64,000 bases of DNA from Myxococcaceae bacterium. Its GTDB lineage: Bacteria > Myxococcota > Myxococcia > Myxococcales > Myxococcaceae. Location of the stretch: the NCBI GenBank assembly GCA_017881265.1, contig JADGRA010000024.1, positions 1-64,000 of the forward strand. Direction: 5' to 3'. Of the stretch, positions 51,012 through 59,720 are shown in pieces (the stretch's first letter is position 1; the number at the start of each line of letters is the position of its first letter). The position numbers and the translations under genes were made by a program. Under the pieces are notes generated by a model that saw only the letters and a list, made by a program, of their open reading frames with translations, was not told the DNA's origin and made no database searches.

Positions 51012-52268
51012 ATGCCCAGCGAGAGCGGTGTTTCAGCCTTCCGCGCGGTGCCGCGCACCGGCGTCATCTTCGTCACCACCGAGGCCCAGAAGCGTGGCTT
51101 CACCCTAGGCGACCCGTCCTGGTGCAACCTCGGCCAGGGGCAGCCGGACACCGGAGAGCTGCCCGGTGCGCCCCCGCGGGTCGGCAGCGTGTCCATTGAC
51201 CCAGGCGACCAGGAGTACGCCCCGGTGGCTGGCCTGTGGGAGCTCCGGGAAACCATCGCCACGCACTACAACCGTCTGTACCGGCGGGGACTGCCGTCGC
51301 AGTACTCGGCGGAAAATGTCAGCGTCTGCGGCGGGGGCCGGGCCGCGCTCACCCGGGCCGCGGCCAGCCTCGCCCCGGTCAACCTCGGGCACTTCCTACC
51401 CGACTACACCGCCTATGAGGAGCTGCTGGACGCCTTTAAGGGCTTCATCTCCATCCCCATCCTGCTAGACGCCGAGCGCGGGTATGAGTTCTCGGTGGAG
51501 GAGCTGCGCAAGGAGGTGCTGGGACGCGGGCTGTCCGCCCTCCTCTTCTCCAACCCCGCCAACCCCACCGGCAAGGTGGTGGGCGGCAGCGCCCTGGAGG
51601 CCTGGGTGCAGATGGCGCGCTCGCTGGACTGCGCGCTCCTCATCGACGAATTCTACGCGCACTACGTCTGGACCACCCCGGTGGCACCGCAGAGCGCCGC
51701 CGCGTACGTGCGGGACGTCAACCGCGACCCGGTGGTCCTCTTCGACGGCCTCACCAAGAATTGGCGCTACCCGGGCTGGCGCGTCACCTGGACGGTGGGC
51801 CCCAAGTCCGTCATCGACGCCGTGGCCAGCGCGGGCTCCTTCCTCGACGGCGGTGGCAGCAAGCCGCTGCAGCGCGCGGCCATCGCCCTCTTCGAGAAGG
51901 ACCACGTGGAGCATGAGTTGCAGGCCATCCACAGCGCCTTCCGGCCCAAGCGGGAGCGCCTTCTCGAAGGCCTCCGGGCCCTGGGGGTGGGGGTCCACCC
52001 GCCTCCCGAGGGCACCTTTTACGTCTGGGGGGACTTGTCCGGGCTTCCGCCCCCCCTGGCGGAGGGCATGGCACTCTTCCGTGCGGCGCTCGAGCACCAA
52101 GTCATCACCGTCCCCGGGGAGTTTTTCGACGTCAACCCGGGCAAGCGCCGCCGCGGGCGCGCCTCGCGCTTCCGCAACCATGCGCGCTTCAGCTTCGGCC
52201 CACCCATGGACGTGCTGGAGCGCGCCCTGGAGCGTCTCGGGGCGCTGGTGCGAGCGCGGGCGGCCTAG
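51012..52268 (+). CDS. Class I/II aminotransferase
   Basis: 418 residues from ATG 51012 with AAAGG upstream. A fold-type I PLP enzyme: NLGQGQPDTGELPG (N-terminal), GGGRAALTRAAASLAPVNLG, LLFSNPANPTGKVVGG, LIDEFYAHYVWT, the PLP-lysine in DGLTKNWRYPGWRVTW and the C-terminal RNHARFSFGPP with the substrate Arg. Substrate is unknown; it is similar to aspartate-aminotransferase-like proteins of the pyridoxal class I family. It follows the DUF1615 gene by 71 bases. The frame is open to 50907, inside the preceding gene, which argues for the downstream ATG. Confidence 0.9.
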   Translation: MPSESGVSAFRAVPRTGVIFVTTEAQKRGFTLGDPSWCNLGQGQPDTGELPGAPPRVGSVSIDPGDQEYAPVAGLWELRETIATHYNRLYRRGLPSQYSAENVSVCGGGRAALTRAAASLAPVNLGHFLPDYTAYEELLDAFKGFISIPILLDAERGYEFSVEELRKEVLGRGLSALLFSNPANPTGKVVGGSALEAWVQMARSLDCALLIDEFYAHYVWTTPVAPQSAAAYVRDVNRDPVVLFDGLTKNWRYPGWRVTWTVGPKSVIDAVASAGSFLDGGGSKPLQRAAIALFEKDHVEHELQAIHSAFRPKRERLLEGLRALGVGVHPPPEGTFYVWGDLSGLPPPLAEGMALFRAALEHQVITVPGEFFDVNPGKRRRGRASRFRNHARFSFGPPMDVLERALERLGALVRARAA

Positions 52269-52376
52269 CGGCGCACGTCCCCGGGGGACGGCGGGAGGTG
52301 TCCCGGCCCCCGGCTGGCCCCAGGGAAGGGTTAACGGCGGTTGACAGCGTCGGCCCGGCGGTGGGAAGGGGCAGCC

Positions 52377-52805
52377 ATGGGCGACCAGGACCTGCCAGTG
52401 ACGGTGGAGGTGACGCGGTCCGACGGCAGCGTGGAGCAGGTGCGCGTCGGGACGGCCGTTCGCCAGGGAGAAGGCTTCAGCCTCCACCTCGGGGAGATGG
52501 AGATTGGCGGCGCGGCCAGGGCAGAACCCCGCCGGCGCGCGCCCGCCAGCGCGCCGGGGGAGGGGCCCACCGTCTTCCCTCCCTACGGACGGAGCAAGGG
52601 GGCCCCCATCCACGGGGCCAGCATCCCGGACCTCGAGTTCTACGCCAACGGAGCCCGGCGCACCCTGAGTGACGCGAGCAAGGCCCGCTTCCACGAAAAG
52701 GAACGGGTGCTGCTGGCCGTCATCGAGGCCGAGCTCGCGCGTCAGCGCGACGAGCCGACGGCCGACGGCGGCATTCCCCCGCACGGCGACGACGACGCGC
52801 CCTGA
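52377..52805 (+). CDS. Hypothetical protein
   Basis: 142 residues from ATG 52377 behind GGGAAGGGG. The first 45 residues (DLPVTVEVTRSDGSVEQVRV, then GEGFSLHLGEMEIGG) look like a small beta domain; the rest is Arg/Ala-rich with a helical end (SDASKARFHEKERVLLAVIE, AELARQRDE) and an acidic tail. No signal peptide and no recognised domain. The stop codon lies within a perfect hairpin shared with the convergent gene. Confidence 0.7.
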   Translation: MGDQDLPVTVEVTRSDGSVEQVRVGTAVRQGEGFSLHLGEMEIGGAARAEPRRRAPASAPGEGPTVFPPYGRSKGAPIHGASIPDLEFYANGARRTLSDASKARFHEKERVLLAVIEAELARQRDEPTADGGIPPHGDDDAP

Positions 52806-52832
52806 CGGGGGCCCAGGGGGGGCGCCCCGTCA
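52803..52832. terminator. Bidirectional hairpin overlapping two convergent stop codons
   Basis: TGACGGGG (52803-52810) pairs with CCCCGTCA (52825-52832) around a 14-base loop. The TGA of the hypothetical gene is in the left arm and the stop of the glutathione-transferase gene (52830-52832) in the right arm. No T-run, but the geometry is that of a shared terminator. Confidence 0.5.
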
Positions 52833-53477
52833 GTAGGGGACGTAGGGCGGCCGCTTCTGCTCCACCCACGCCCGCACCGACGGGCGGGCCCACTGCGCCT
52901 CGACGTAGGCCTGGACTTTCTTCGGGGCTGGGTGCGCATTCCACAGAAGCCGCAGCAGCATGAGTGCGAAGTCCGCGTCGGCGATGCAGAAGCTTGCAAA
53001 CAAGGTGGTCCGCCCGGACGCAATCAGCGCGTCCGCCACCCCCAGAAGGCGCGCGGCCGAGCCCTGCGCGGCGGTGGAGAGCGGCTGGACGTCCATGTTT
53101 TCGTAGAAAAGCGTCGTCGTCGGCCGCTCCAGGCGGATGGGCATCAAGTCGCTGCGCACCCAAGCCATGAGCTGCCGGGCCCGCGCCCGCTCGCGGGCGT
53201 CCTCCGGAAACAGGCGCGGGTAACCCGGGGGAGCAAACGCGTCGTCCAGGTACTCGTCGATGGCGCTGCTCTCCGACAGCGCCCAGCCGTCGTGCCAGAG
53301 GACGGGGACGCGGCCGGTGAGGGAGGCGGCCAGGGCGTCCGGGTGTTTGTGTTCCCCCAGGTGCAGCGCCACCGGGTGGACGCTAAAGGGATGCCCCTTT
53401 TCCTTCAGCGCGACGAAGGCGCTGAAGGCATAGGGGCTGGTCCAGTAGGTGTCGACGGAGAGGCGAAGGTTGGCCAT
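52830..53477 (-). CDS. Glutathione S-transferase-like protein (YfcF-type)
   Basis: 215 residues. N-terminal thioredoxin-like domain: LRLSVDTYWTSPYAFSAFVA, KGHPFSVHPVALHLGEHKHP, ASLTGRVPVLWHDGWALSES (the VP-cis-Pro and SES glutathione-binding turn), then a helical C-terminal domain (ARQLMAWVRSDLMPIRLERP; IADADFALMLLRLLWNAH). It resembles E. coli YfcF in its N-terminus. Bacillithiol genes are present in the same window; whether this enzyme uses glutathione or another thiol is not settled by sequence. It follows the RND permease by 16 bases on the same strand and may be co-transcribed. Confidence 0.88.
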   Translation of the reverse strand: MANLRLSVDTYWTSPYAFSAFVALKEKGHPFSVHPVALHLGEHKHPDALAASLTGRVPVLWHDGWALSESSAIDEYLDDAFAPPGYPRLFPEDARERARARQLMAWVRSDLMPIRLERPTTTLFYENMDVQPLSTAAQGSAARLLGVADALIASGRTTLFASFCIADADFALMLLRLLWNAHPAPKKVQAYVEAQWARPSVRAWVEQKRPPYVPY

Positions 53478-53493
53478 GTCGGCTGCAAGCGTC

Positions 53494-56400
53494 TCACGCC
53501 GCCGGAGCGAGTTCCACGGCTGGCGCCAGCAGCTTGTACACCACCGGCGTCACCACCCGGGTGAGGAGGGTGGACGTCACCAGGCCGCCGATGATGACGA
53601 GCGCCAGGGGCGAGTACAGCGAGCTGCCCTCCAGGGCGAGCGGGATGAGGCCCCCCAGGGCGGTGAGGGTGGTGAGGAGGATGGGCACGAAGCGCGTCTC
53701 GCCGGCTGCTTCGATGGCCTGGTCCACCGGGACGCCCTTGGCCCGCAGCTGGTTGGTAAAGTCCACTAGCAGGATGGAGTTCTTCACCTCGATGCCCAAG
53801 AGAGCGACGAAGCCGATGGTGGCGGTGAAGGAGAAGGTGTTGCCGGAGAGGTAGAGCGCCAGCACGCCGCCGATGATGCCGAGCGGGATGACGGAGGCGA
53901 CGATGAGGGTGCTCTTGAAGGTCCGGAACTCGAGGACGAGCACCGCCAGGACGCCGAAGGCGGCGACGATGATGGCCGACCCAAGGCCCCCGAAGCTCTC
54001 CTGCCGGCTTTCGATTTCGCCCGCCGCGGCGATGCGGTACCCGGGGGGCAGCTTGAGCTCGGCGAGGCGGGCCAGCACTGCGCGCGTCACCCGGTCGGTG
54101 TTGTAGCCGGTGAGGACGTCCGCGGTGACGGTGACGCTGCGCTCCTTGTTGAAGTGGTTGATGGTGGCCGGCGACGCTTCGAATTCGAGCGCACTCAGCT
54201 GCCCCAGGGGCACCTGCGCACCCGAGTTGGTGGGCACGTAGACCCGCGTCAGCGCGTCCAGCGACTGCTTCTGGGAGGCCCGGGGAAGCGCCACATTGAC
54301 GTTGAAGGCGTCCTCCACCTGCCCGTCGGCGCGGTAGCGTCCCACCTGGATGCCCGCCAGGCCCATGCGCACGCTTCGGTCCACGTCCACCAACTGCACC
54401 CCGTAGAGGCCTGCCTTGTCGCGGTCGATGTTGACCCGCAGGTCCGTCTTCCGGTCCCGGGACGGGTTGCGGACGTAGGCCGTGCCCGGCGTCTTCAGCA
54501 TGACGGCTTCTACCGCGGCGGCCACCTGGTCCAGGACGTCCAGCCGCTCGCCGATGACGCGCATGGCGATGGGGGCGTCCAGCGGCGGGCCCTGCTCGAA
54601 TTCCCGCAATTCAATCTTCGCATTGGGGTACCCGTCGAAGTCGTGCCGGAGCCGGTCGAAGAGTTCGCTCGTGTGCTTGGCCTCGAAGCGGTGCAGCTGC
54701 ACGAAGAGTTCGCCGAAGTTGTTCTTCTCGTTCTTCGACGGGACGTTGTAATAGACGCGCGGGTTGCCGTGGCCGACGTTGGCCATGACGCTCTTCACCT
54801 CGGGCACCCGGGTCAGCACCCCCTCCACGAAGCGGACGGCGCGGTCGGTCTCGGCAAGGCTGCTTCCGTCGGGCGTCTCCACCGTCACCCGGAACTGCGG
54901 GAGGCCCGCCTTCGGGAAGAGGCTGAAGCCCACCGCCGGGATGAGGGCCAGGCTGCCGACGAAGAGCGCTGCGGCCACCGCCAGCGTGGTGCGGGGGCGC
55001 GCCAGGGCGGTGTGCAGCACCCGCCGGTAGCTGCCATCCACCAGCCGCATCAGGGCGCGCATGAAGACGTTGCCTTGCGCGTCATGCGTCTCTGTCAGAA
55101 GGAGGCTGGCCAGGAAGGGGATGATGGTGAGCGAGACGACGAGCGAGGCGAGGATGGTGAACACCACCGCCACCGGCATGCTCCGGATGAAAAGCCCCGG
55201 GGCGCCCGGAAGGAAGAGCAGCGGCAGGAAGGCGAAGATGAGGGTGGCGGTGCAGCCGATGACGCTGACGCCAATCTGCCGGGTGGCCAGGACGGCGGCC
55301 TCGCGCCGGGTGTGGCCCATGCACAGAAAGCGGCTGATGTTCTCCACCACCACGATGGAGTCGTCCACCAGGAGCCCGAGGGCGATGACGAAGCCGACAA
55401 TACTCAGCTGGTTGATGGTGAAGCCCGTCAGGTGAAGCATTGCCACGCCGATGGCCAAACTCAACGGGATGGAAATCATCACCACCGCCGAGGCCCGCAG
55501 GCCCAAGGGCAGAAGCGTGAGCAGCACCAGCACGATGGCGATGGCGAAGTCCCGGGTGAAGCCGCTCAGCCGCTCGGAGACGTTGCGCGACTGGTCGAAG
55601 CCGCGCTCGAGTCGCACGCCACCGGGGAGCTCCCTCTCGAAGCCGTCGAGCTCCTTCCACAGGGCCTCGTGGACCTGAAAAATATTCTGCCGCTCCTTCA
55701 TGTTGGCGGTGACGAAGACGGCGCGCTGCCCGTTGAAGCGCCCGAGGTAGTTGACGTCCTCGTCCTGCACCGCCACCTCGGCCACGTCGCGCAGGTGGAC
55801 CAGCCTTCCCTTGGCGGCCGCCACCACCGTGTCCTCCACCTGGGCGAGCGAGCTGTAGTCGCCGCTGGTCTTGACGTTGAACTTCCGCCGGCCGATGTCG
55901 ACGCTGCCGGCGGGGATGTTGACGTTGGTGCTCTGGATGGCCGAGATGACCTGCAGCGGCGTCACGCCGAGGGCAGCCAGCCGTTCCAGGTCGAGCGAGA
56001 CGCGCACTTCCTGGGAGGGGAAGGCCGAGCGCTTGGCCTCCTTCACTCCGGGCTGGTTCTCCAGCCGCTTGCGGAGGCGGTCCGCTCGCTCGGCCAGCTC
56101 CCGGTGGGAGGCCGTCTCGGACACCAGTGCCAGTTGGAGGATGTTGACGTCGGCGGCGTTGAATTTCTCGACCTTCAGCGACTGCAGGTCGGCCGGGAGG
56201 TCGGCGCGCAGGGCGTTGAGCTCGCGCAGCACGTCGTCGTACTTCTTGTCGGCGTCGGTGCCGGCGGTGAATTCAATGGCGATGACGGCCAGGCCGTCGG
56301 AGATTTCCGTCTTGAGGGTCTTCACGTCGTCCAGCGCCTTCAGCTTGGACTCGACCGGGTCGACGATGAGTTTCTCGATGTCCGCTGGACTGGACCCCGG

Positions 56401-56553
56401 GTAGACGGCGACGACGGTGAAGTTGGGGTAGGGGAACGTCGGGTCCTCGGCCTTGGGGATGGCGACCAGGGAGCTCACCCCGAGGGCCACCAGCATGAGG
56501 AAGACGACGATGGTGAACTGGTAGCGCTTGACGCTGAATTCGATGAGGTCCAT
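53494..56553 (-). CDS. RND efflux permease (second system)
   Basis: 1019 residues with the 12-helix RND plan. TM4 has FVIALGLLVDDSIVVVENIS with the Asp pair; the second half has LLGIEVKNSILLVDFTNQLR. Periplasmic regions include LESPNVNIPAGSVDIGRRK-type beta strands and 'RGFDQSRNVSERL' before the TM2 region. The variant is the short HAE1/heavy-metal-independent type common with single MFP partners. It is encoded 14 bases after the MFP gene. No outer-membrane channel gene is present nearby. Confidence 0.92.
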   Translation of the reverse strand: MDLIEFSVKRYQFTIVVFLMLVALGVSSLVAIPKAEDPTFPYPNFTVVAVYPGSSPADIEKLIVDPVESKLKALDDVKTLKTEISDGLAVIAIEFTAGTDADKKYDDVLRELNALRADLPADLQSLKVEKFNAADVNILQLALVSETASHRELAERADRLRKRLENQPGVKEAKRSAFPSQEVRVSLDLERLAALGVTPLQVISAIQSTNVNIPAGSVDIGRRKFNVKTSGDYSSLAQVEDTVVAAAKGRLVHLRDVAEVAVQDEDVNYLGRFNGQRAVFVTANMKERQNIFQVHEALWKELDGFERELPGGVRLERGFDQSRNVSERLSGFTRDFAIAIVLVLLTLLPLGLRASAVVMISIPLSLAIGVAMLHLTGFTINQLSIVGFVIALGLLVDDSIVVVENISRFLCMGHTRREAAVLATRQIGVSVIGCTATLIFAFLPLLFLPGAPGLFIRSMPVAVVFTILASLVVSLTIIPFLASLLLTETHDAQGNVFMRALMRLVDGSYRRVLHTALARPRTTLAVAAALFVGSLALIPAVGFSLFPKAGLPQFRVTVETPDGSSLAETDRAVRFVEGVLTRVPEVKSVMANVGHGNPRVYYNVPSKNEKNNFGELFVQLHRFEAKHTSELFDRLRHDFDGYPNAKIELREFEQGPPLDAPIAMRVIGERLDVLDQVAAAVEAVMLKTPGTAYVRNPSRDRKTDLRVNIDRDKAGLYGVQLVDVDRSVRMGLAGIQVGRYRADGQVEDAFNVNVALPRASQKQSLDALTRVYVPTNSGAQVPLGQLSALEFEASPATINHFNKERSVTVTADVLTGYNTDRVTRAVLARLAELKLPPGYRIAAAGEIESRQESFGGLGSAIIVAAFGVLAVLVLEFRTFKSTLIVASVIPLGIIGGVLALYLSGNTFSFTATIGFVALLGIEVKNSILLVDFTNQLRAKGVPVDQAIEAAGETRFVPILLTTLTALGGLIPLALEGSSLYSPLALVIIGGLVTSTLLTRVVTPVVYKLLAPAVELAPAA

Positions 56554-56567
56554 GGGGGCCGGTCTCC

Positions 56568-57620
56568 CTAGCGAACGCGGCGCACCGGAGTTCCGGGCGC
56601 GAGGTACGAGGCGCCCTCGGTGACCACTTCCGTCACCGCTTCCAGCCCGCTGGCCACCGCCACCTGATTGCCCTCGATGAAGGCCACGCGGATGGGCACC
56701 TTGCGCGCTGTGGCGTCGGGCTGGGGGACGAAGACGGCGGCCGACAGCCCGTTGCCTTCCACCACCGCCTCGATGGGCACGGCGCGCAGCCGCGGCACCG
56801 CGGAGGGGGAGATGTCCACCTTCGCGACGAGGCCGGACAACAGGGGCACCTCGCCTTGGTCCACCGCGACTTCCGCTTCATAGGTGCCGGTGGCTGGGTT
56901 CGGGGCGCCGGCAATCTCCGTCACCCGGCCCGGGAAGCTGACGCCGGGGAAGGCGTCGAAGCGCACCTGTGCGGCGTCGCCCAGCCGCACCTGGACGGCC
57001 TCTCGGTCGATGAGGCCCACCCGCGTCACCCACCCGCGGCCGGCCGCCCGCAGGGTGAGGACGGGCTGGCCCGAGGCCACCTCTTCATGCGCTTCCACCA
57101 GGCGCCGCTGCACCTGGCCGTCGTCCGGCGCCCGCAGCACACTCACCTCGTCGACGTAGCGCGCCGCCCGCAGCGCGGCCTCGGCCTGAGCTACGGCGGT
57201 GTGGGCGTTCTGGTACTCCTGGACGGAGATGGCGCCGCCGGCCCGCTGCTGCTCGGCACGGGCCACGTCCCGCTGCGCCTTCTCAAACGCGGCCTCTGCC
57301 TGAGTGAGGTGCGCGCCGGACTCGGTGCGGTTGAGGGTGGCCAACAGCTGCCCCCGGTGCACTGGCGCGCCGCTCTCCACCAGAATCCGCTGCACCGTCC
57401 CGCCATTGCGGAAGGACAGCGCCATCTCCTGCTTCCCCTGCAGCCGGCCGGAACCCCGCACGTGGCGGACTATGCGTTCTTCCACCACCGGTGCCGTGCG
57501 GATGGCCACCCCCGCGGGCTCCGGCGGCGGGGCGCCCGGGCTGGCCGAGGAACGACTGCAGCCAGCGAGGAGGAGGCCCCCCCCGAGGAGAAGCGACGGG
57601 GCGACGCGCGTGGACACCAT
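56568..57620 (-). CDS. RND efflux membrane fusion protein (second system)
   Basis: 350 residues from ATG 57620 behind GGAGGTG. Lipoprotein signal LLAGCSRSS (Cys about 21). MFP domains: VVEERIVRHVRGSGRLQGKQ, SGAPVHRGQLLATLNRTESG (lipoyl half 1), a helical hairpin (QAEAAFEKAQRDVARAEQQR; EYQNAHTAVAQAEAALRA), VLRAPDDGQVQRRLVEAHEE (lipoyl half 2) and a beta-barrel (RLGDAAQVRFDAFPGVSFPG). A palindrome upstream of its start suggests local repression. It leads the operon MFP, permease, glutathione-transferase-like gene. Confidence 0.9.
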   Translation of the reverse strand: MVSTRVAPSLLLGGGLLLAGCSRSSASPGAPPPEPAGVAIRTAPVVEERIVRHVRGSGRLQGKQEMALSFRNGGTVQRILVESGAPVHRGQLLATLNRTESGAHLTQAEAAFEKAQRDVARAEQQRAGGAISVQEYQNAHTAVAQAEAALRAARYVDEVSVLRAPDDGQVQRRLVEAHEEVASGQPVLTLRAAGRGWVTRVGLIDREAVQVRLGDAAQVRFDAFPGVSFPGRVTEIAGAPNPATGTYEAEVAVDQGEVPLLSGLVAKVDISPSAVPRLRAVPIEAVVEGNGLSAAVFVPQPDATARKVPIRVAFIEGNQVAVASGLEAVTEVVTEGASYLAPGTPVRRVR

Positions 57621-57980
57621 GGGGGCACACCTCCGGATGGATGCTTAATGTTAACGATGACAACATCCAATGTTGCCACTGGTAACGGGAAGTCCAAGGG
57701 CCGTCAAGCGACTTTGGCGTGGGAGGCGTGGCCTTTGGCCGGTGTTGGCCAGAAGACGCTGGGGCCGAGGGAGCCGATTCGAGAGGCCGGGAAGCGTTGT
57801 GGCACTCCCGAGCGGCGTCAGCCCGGCCGGGCGGTCCCGTGCACCGGGCGCAGCAACGTCGGCCTCACTTGCACGACCAGGACAACGTGGTGCGCGACTC
57901 GCGCAGGGTGGCGCAACCAGCTGACACGCGCTGCCGCTGCCGCTTCCGCCGCTGGAGCGCCTCGGGCCCCTGGGGTGGCC
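57621..57980. other. Promoter region of the second RND operon; no gene
   Basis: 360 bases between the MFP start (minus) and the end of the GreA/B-like gene (also minus, ends at 57981). Both genes read the same way, so this is the leader region of the RND operon. It carries the palindrome listed next. No regulator gene is found. Confidence 0.45.
57658..57678. promoter_or_regulatory. Palindromic operator candidate upstream of the second RND operon
   Basis: CAACATCCAATGTTG (57661-57675) is a perfect 6-3-6 inverted repeat and extends to 9-3-9 with one mismatch across 57658-57678. It lies about 40-60 bases upstream of the MFP start codon, where a TetR- or MarR-type repressor would bind. A second AATGTT/AACAT pair overlaps it on the left. 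Which regulator acts is not visible. Confidence 0.55.
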
Positions 57981-58484
57981 TCAGGTGCCCGCCCCGCCGT
58001 GGAACCGGACGGCCACCACCTGGAGCTCGGTCGGGCCCCGCGGCCGCTCGACCAGGGCAGTGTCGCCGGGCCGCCGTCCCAGCAGTGCCCGCCCCACCGG
58101 GGAGGCGACGCTGACAAGGCCCTGGCGGGGGTCGGCCTCGTCCGGCCCGACCAGGCGCACGGTGCCGCGCTGACCGGCCTCATCCAGGGTTGTGACCCAG
58201 GCCCCGAAGGCAGCCGACCCGCCCTCCGTCGCTGCCTCCACCACCTCGGCCACCTCCAACAGCGAGGTGAGTTCCCGGAGCCGGCTGTCCAGGGCGCGCA
58301 GCTGGTCGCGGCCGCCGGGCGAAGGGTCCCGCAGCAGCCGGGGGCGCTCCTGCTCGCGCAGGCGTGCGACTTCACCCAGCGCGCGGGCGTGGCCCTCGGG
58401 GGTGAGGGGGCGGCGGCCCTCGGGGCGCGCCCGGGCCAGGGGGGCTTCCTCGCCTGCGTCCTCCTTGGTGAAGGCCTTGCTCAC
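57981..58484 (-). CDS. GreA/GreB-like transcription elongation factor
   Basis: 167 residues from GTG 58484. The N-terminal coiled-coil part (PLTPEGHARALGEVARLREQ, then DQLRALDSRLRELTSLLEVA) and the C-terminal FKBP-like domain (TVRLVGPDEADPRQGLVSVA, SPVGRALLGRRPGDTALVER) match GreA/GreB. The usual acidic tip residues at the hairpin turn are not clear here (the turn is around 70-90), so transcript cleavage may be weak; it could act as a Gfh-like relative. It diverges from the sterol-desaturase-type gene by 55 bases. Confidence 0.85.
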   Translation of the reverse strand: MSKAFTKEDAGEEAPLARARPEGRRPLTPEGHARALGEVARLREQERPRLLRDPSPGGRDQLRALDSRLRELTSLLEVAEVVEAATEGGSAAFGAWVTTLDEAGQRGTVRLVGPDEADPRQGLVSVASPVGRALLGRRPGDTALVERPRGPTELQVVAVRFHGGAGT

Positions 58485-58539
58485 GGGGGCGCCATTCTCC
58501 CCCGGCATCCCCAGGCGGGTACACTGCCATCCACGTCCC

Positions 58540-59664
58540 GTGGGTCCGAACCTCATCGCCCTGGCCATCCCGGCCTTCTTCGTCTTCATCGGCCTGGAGC
58601 TGCTCGTCTCCTGGCGCCGCGGCGTCCGGGTGTACCGGCTGGCCGACGCGCTGGCCGACCTGGGCTGTGGCATCGGCCAGCGCGCGGTGCTGGTGCTTGG
58701 CGCGGCAGCGGTGTTAGGCGTCTACGCCTTCGTCTACCAGCACGCCCGGCTCGTCACCTTCCCAACGGGAAGCCTCTGGCCGTGGGCCTTTGCCGTCGTT
58801 GGGGTGGAACTCGGCTACTACTGGTGGCACCGGCTCTCCCACGAGGTCAATTTCCTGTGGGCGGTGCACGTCGTGCACCACCAGAGCGAGGACTACAACC
58901 TGGCCGTGGCGCTGCGGCAGGCCATTCTCTCGCCCGTCACCGTGCTGCCCTTCTACCTGCCGCTCGCGGTGCTGGGGGTCCCGGTGGTGCCCTTCGCGGT
59001 GGTGGACGCGCTGGTGACGCTGTACCAGTTCTGGATTCACACCGAACTCATCCGGCGCTGTGGCGTGCTGGAAGCGGTGCTGAACACCCCCTCGCACCAC
59101 CGCGTCCACCATGCGGTGAATCCGCAGTACCTGGACAAGAATTACGGCGGCACCTTCATCGTCTGGGACCGCTTCTTCGGCAGCTTCGCCCCCGAGCGCG
59201 AACCCTGCATCTACGGCGTCAGTCACCCGCTGCGCAGCTTCAACAGTCTCTGGGCTCAGGTGCAGCCCGTCGTGGCGCTGGTGGGGGAGGCCGCCCGGGC
59301 GCCCTCCCTCGGCGCCGCTCTCAGGCTCCTCACCGCTTCGCCGGCCTGGCGCCCGGCGTGGCTTGGCCCGACGGGAGAGCTGCGGGGCCTGCCCGGCGCC
59401 CTCCTGGCGAAGTATGACGTCCACCCGGGGGGCGCGCGCAGCGTCTACGTCCTCCTCAACTTCGCGGTCGTCATCGTCTGGGCCTTCAGCCTCGTCATGT
59501 GGGGGGAGCTTCTGCCTCTGCCCTGGCGGCTGGGGGCGGTGGCGCTGCTCCTGGTGAGCCTGGCCAGCCTCGGCGGCCTGCTCGAGCTGCGGCGCTGGGC
59601 GGTCCCGCTCGAGGTCGGCCGCTGGGTGGCGCTGGCCGCCGGCGGCGCGTTTGTGGTGCTGTAG
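58540..59664 (+). CDS. Fatty acid hydroxylase / sterol desaturase superfamily protein
   Basis: 374 residues from GTG 58540. An integral membrane di-iron oxygenase: HRLSHE (HX3H), HVVHHQSEDYN (HX2HH), and HHRVHHAVNPQYLDKNYGGT (HX2HH), with four or five transmembrane helices around them (VLVLGAAAVLGVYAFVYQHA; WPWAFAVVGVELGYYWWHRL). The family hydroxylates or desaturates lipids and sterols. Bacterial members of this length (about 370, with a C-terminal membrane block) often act on alkyl glycerol or fatty acyl substrates. The C-terminal part has two further membrane segments. Its stop precedes the next gene by 56 bases. Confidence 0.88.
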   Translation: MGPNLIALAIPAFFVFIGLELLVSWRRGVRVYRLADALADLGCGIGQRAVLVLGAAAVLGVYAFVYQHARLVTFPTGSLWPWAFAVVGVELGYYWWHRLSHEVNFLWAVHVVHHQSEDYNLAVALRQAILSPVTVLPFYLPLAVLGVPVVPFAVVDALVTLYQFWIHTELIRRCGVLEAVLNTPSHHRVHHAVNPQYLDKNYGGTFIVWDRFFGSFAPEREPCIYGVSHPLRSFNSLWAQVQPVVALVGEAARAPSLGAALRLLTASPAWRPAWLGPTGELRGLPGALLAKYDVHPGGARSVYVLLNFAVVIVWAFSLVMWGELLPLPWRLGAVALLLVSLASLGGLLELRRWAVPLEVGRWVALAAGGAFVVL

Positions 59665-59720
59665 GGCCGGCTCGCGTAGAAGCGAGGCGTGCCGCACAGC
59701 CACCGACAAGAGGGGAAGAT

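Noticed and set aside
54154-56571. 805-residue plus-strand open frame
   Set aside because: Antisense shadow of the second RND permease; no start signal or domain.
57719-57980. Possible TetR gene or tRNA in the leader of the second RND operon
   Set aside because: No helix-turn-helix frame and no cloverleaf with a GTTC-A loop could be built on either strand.
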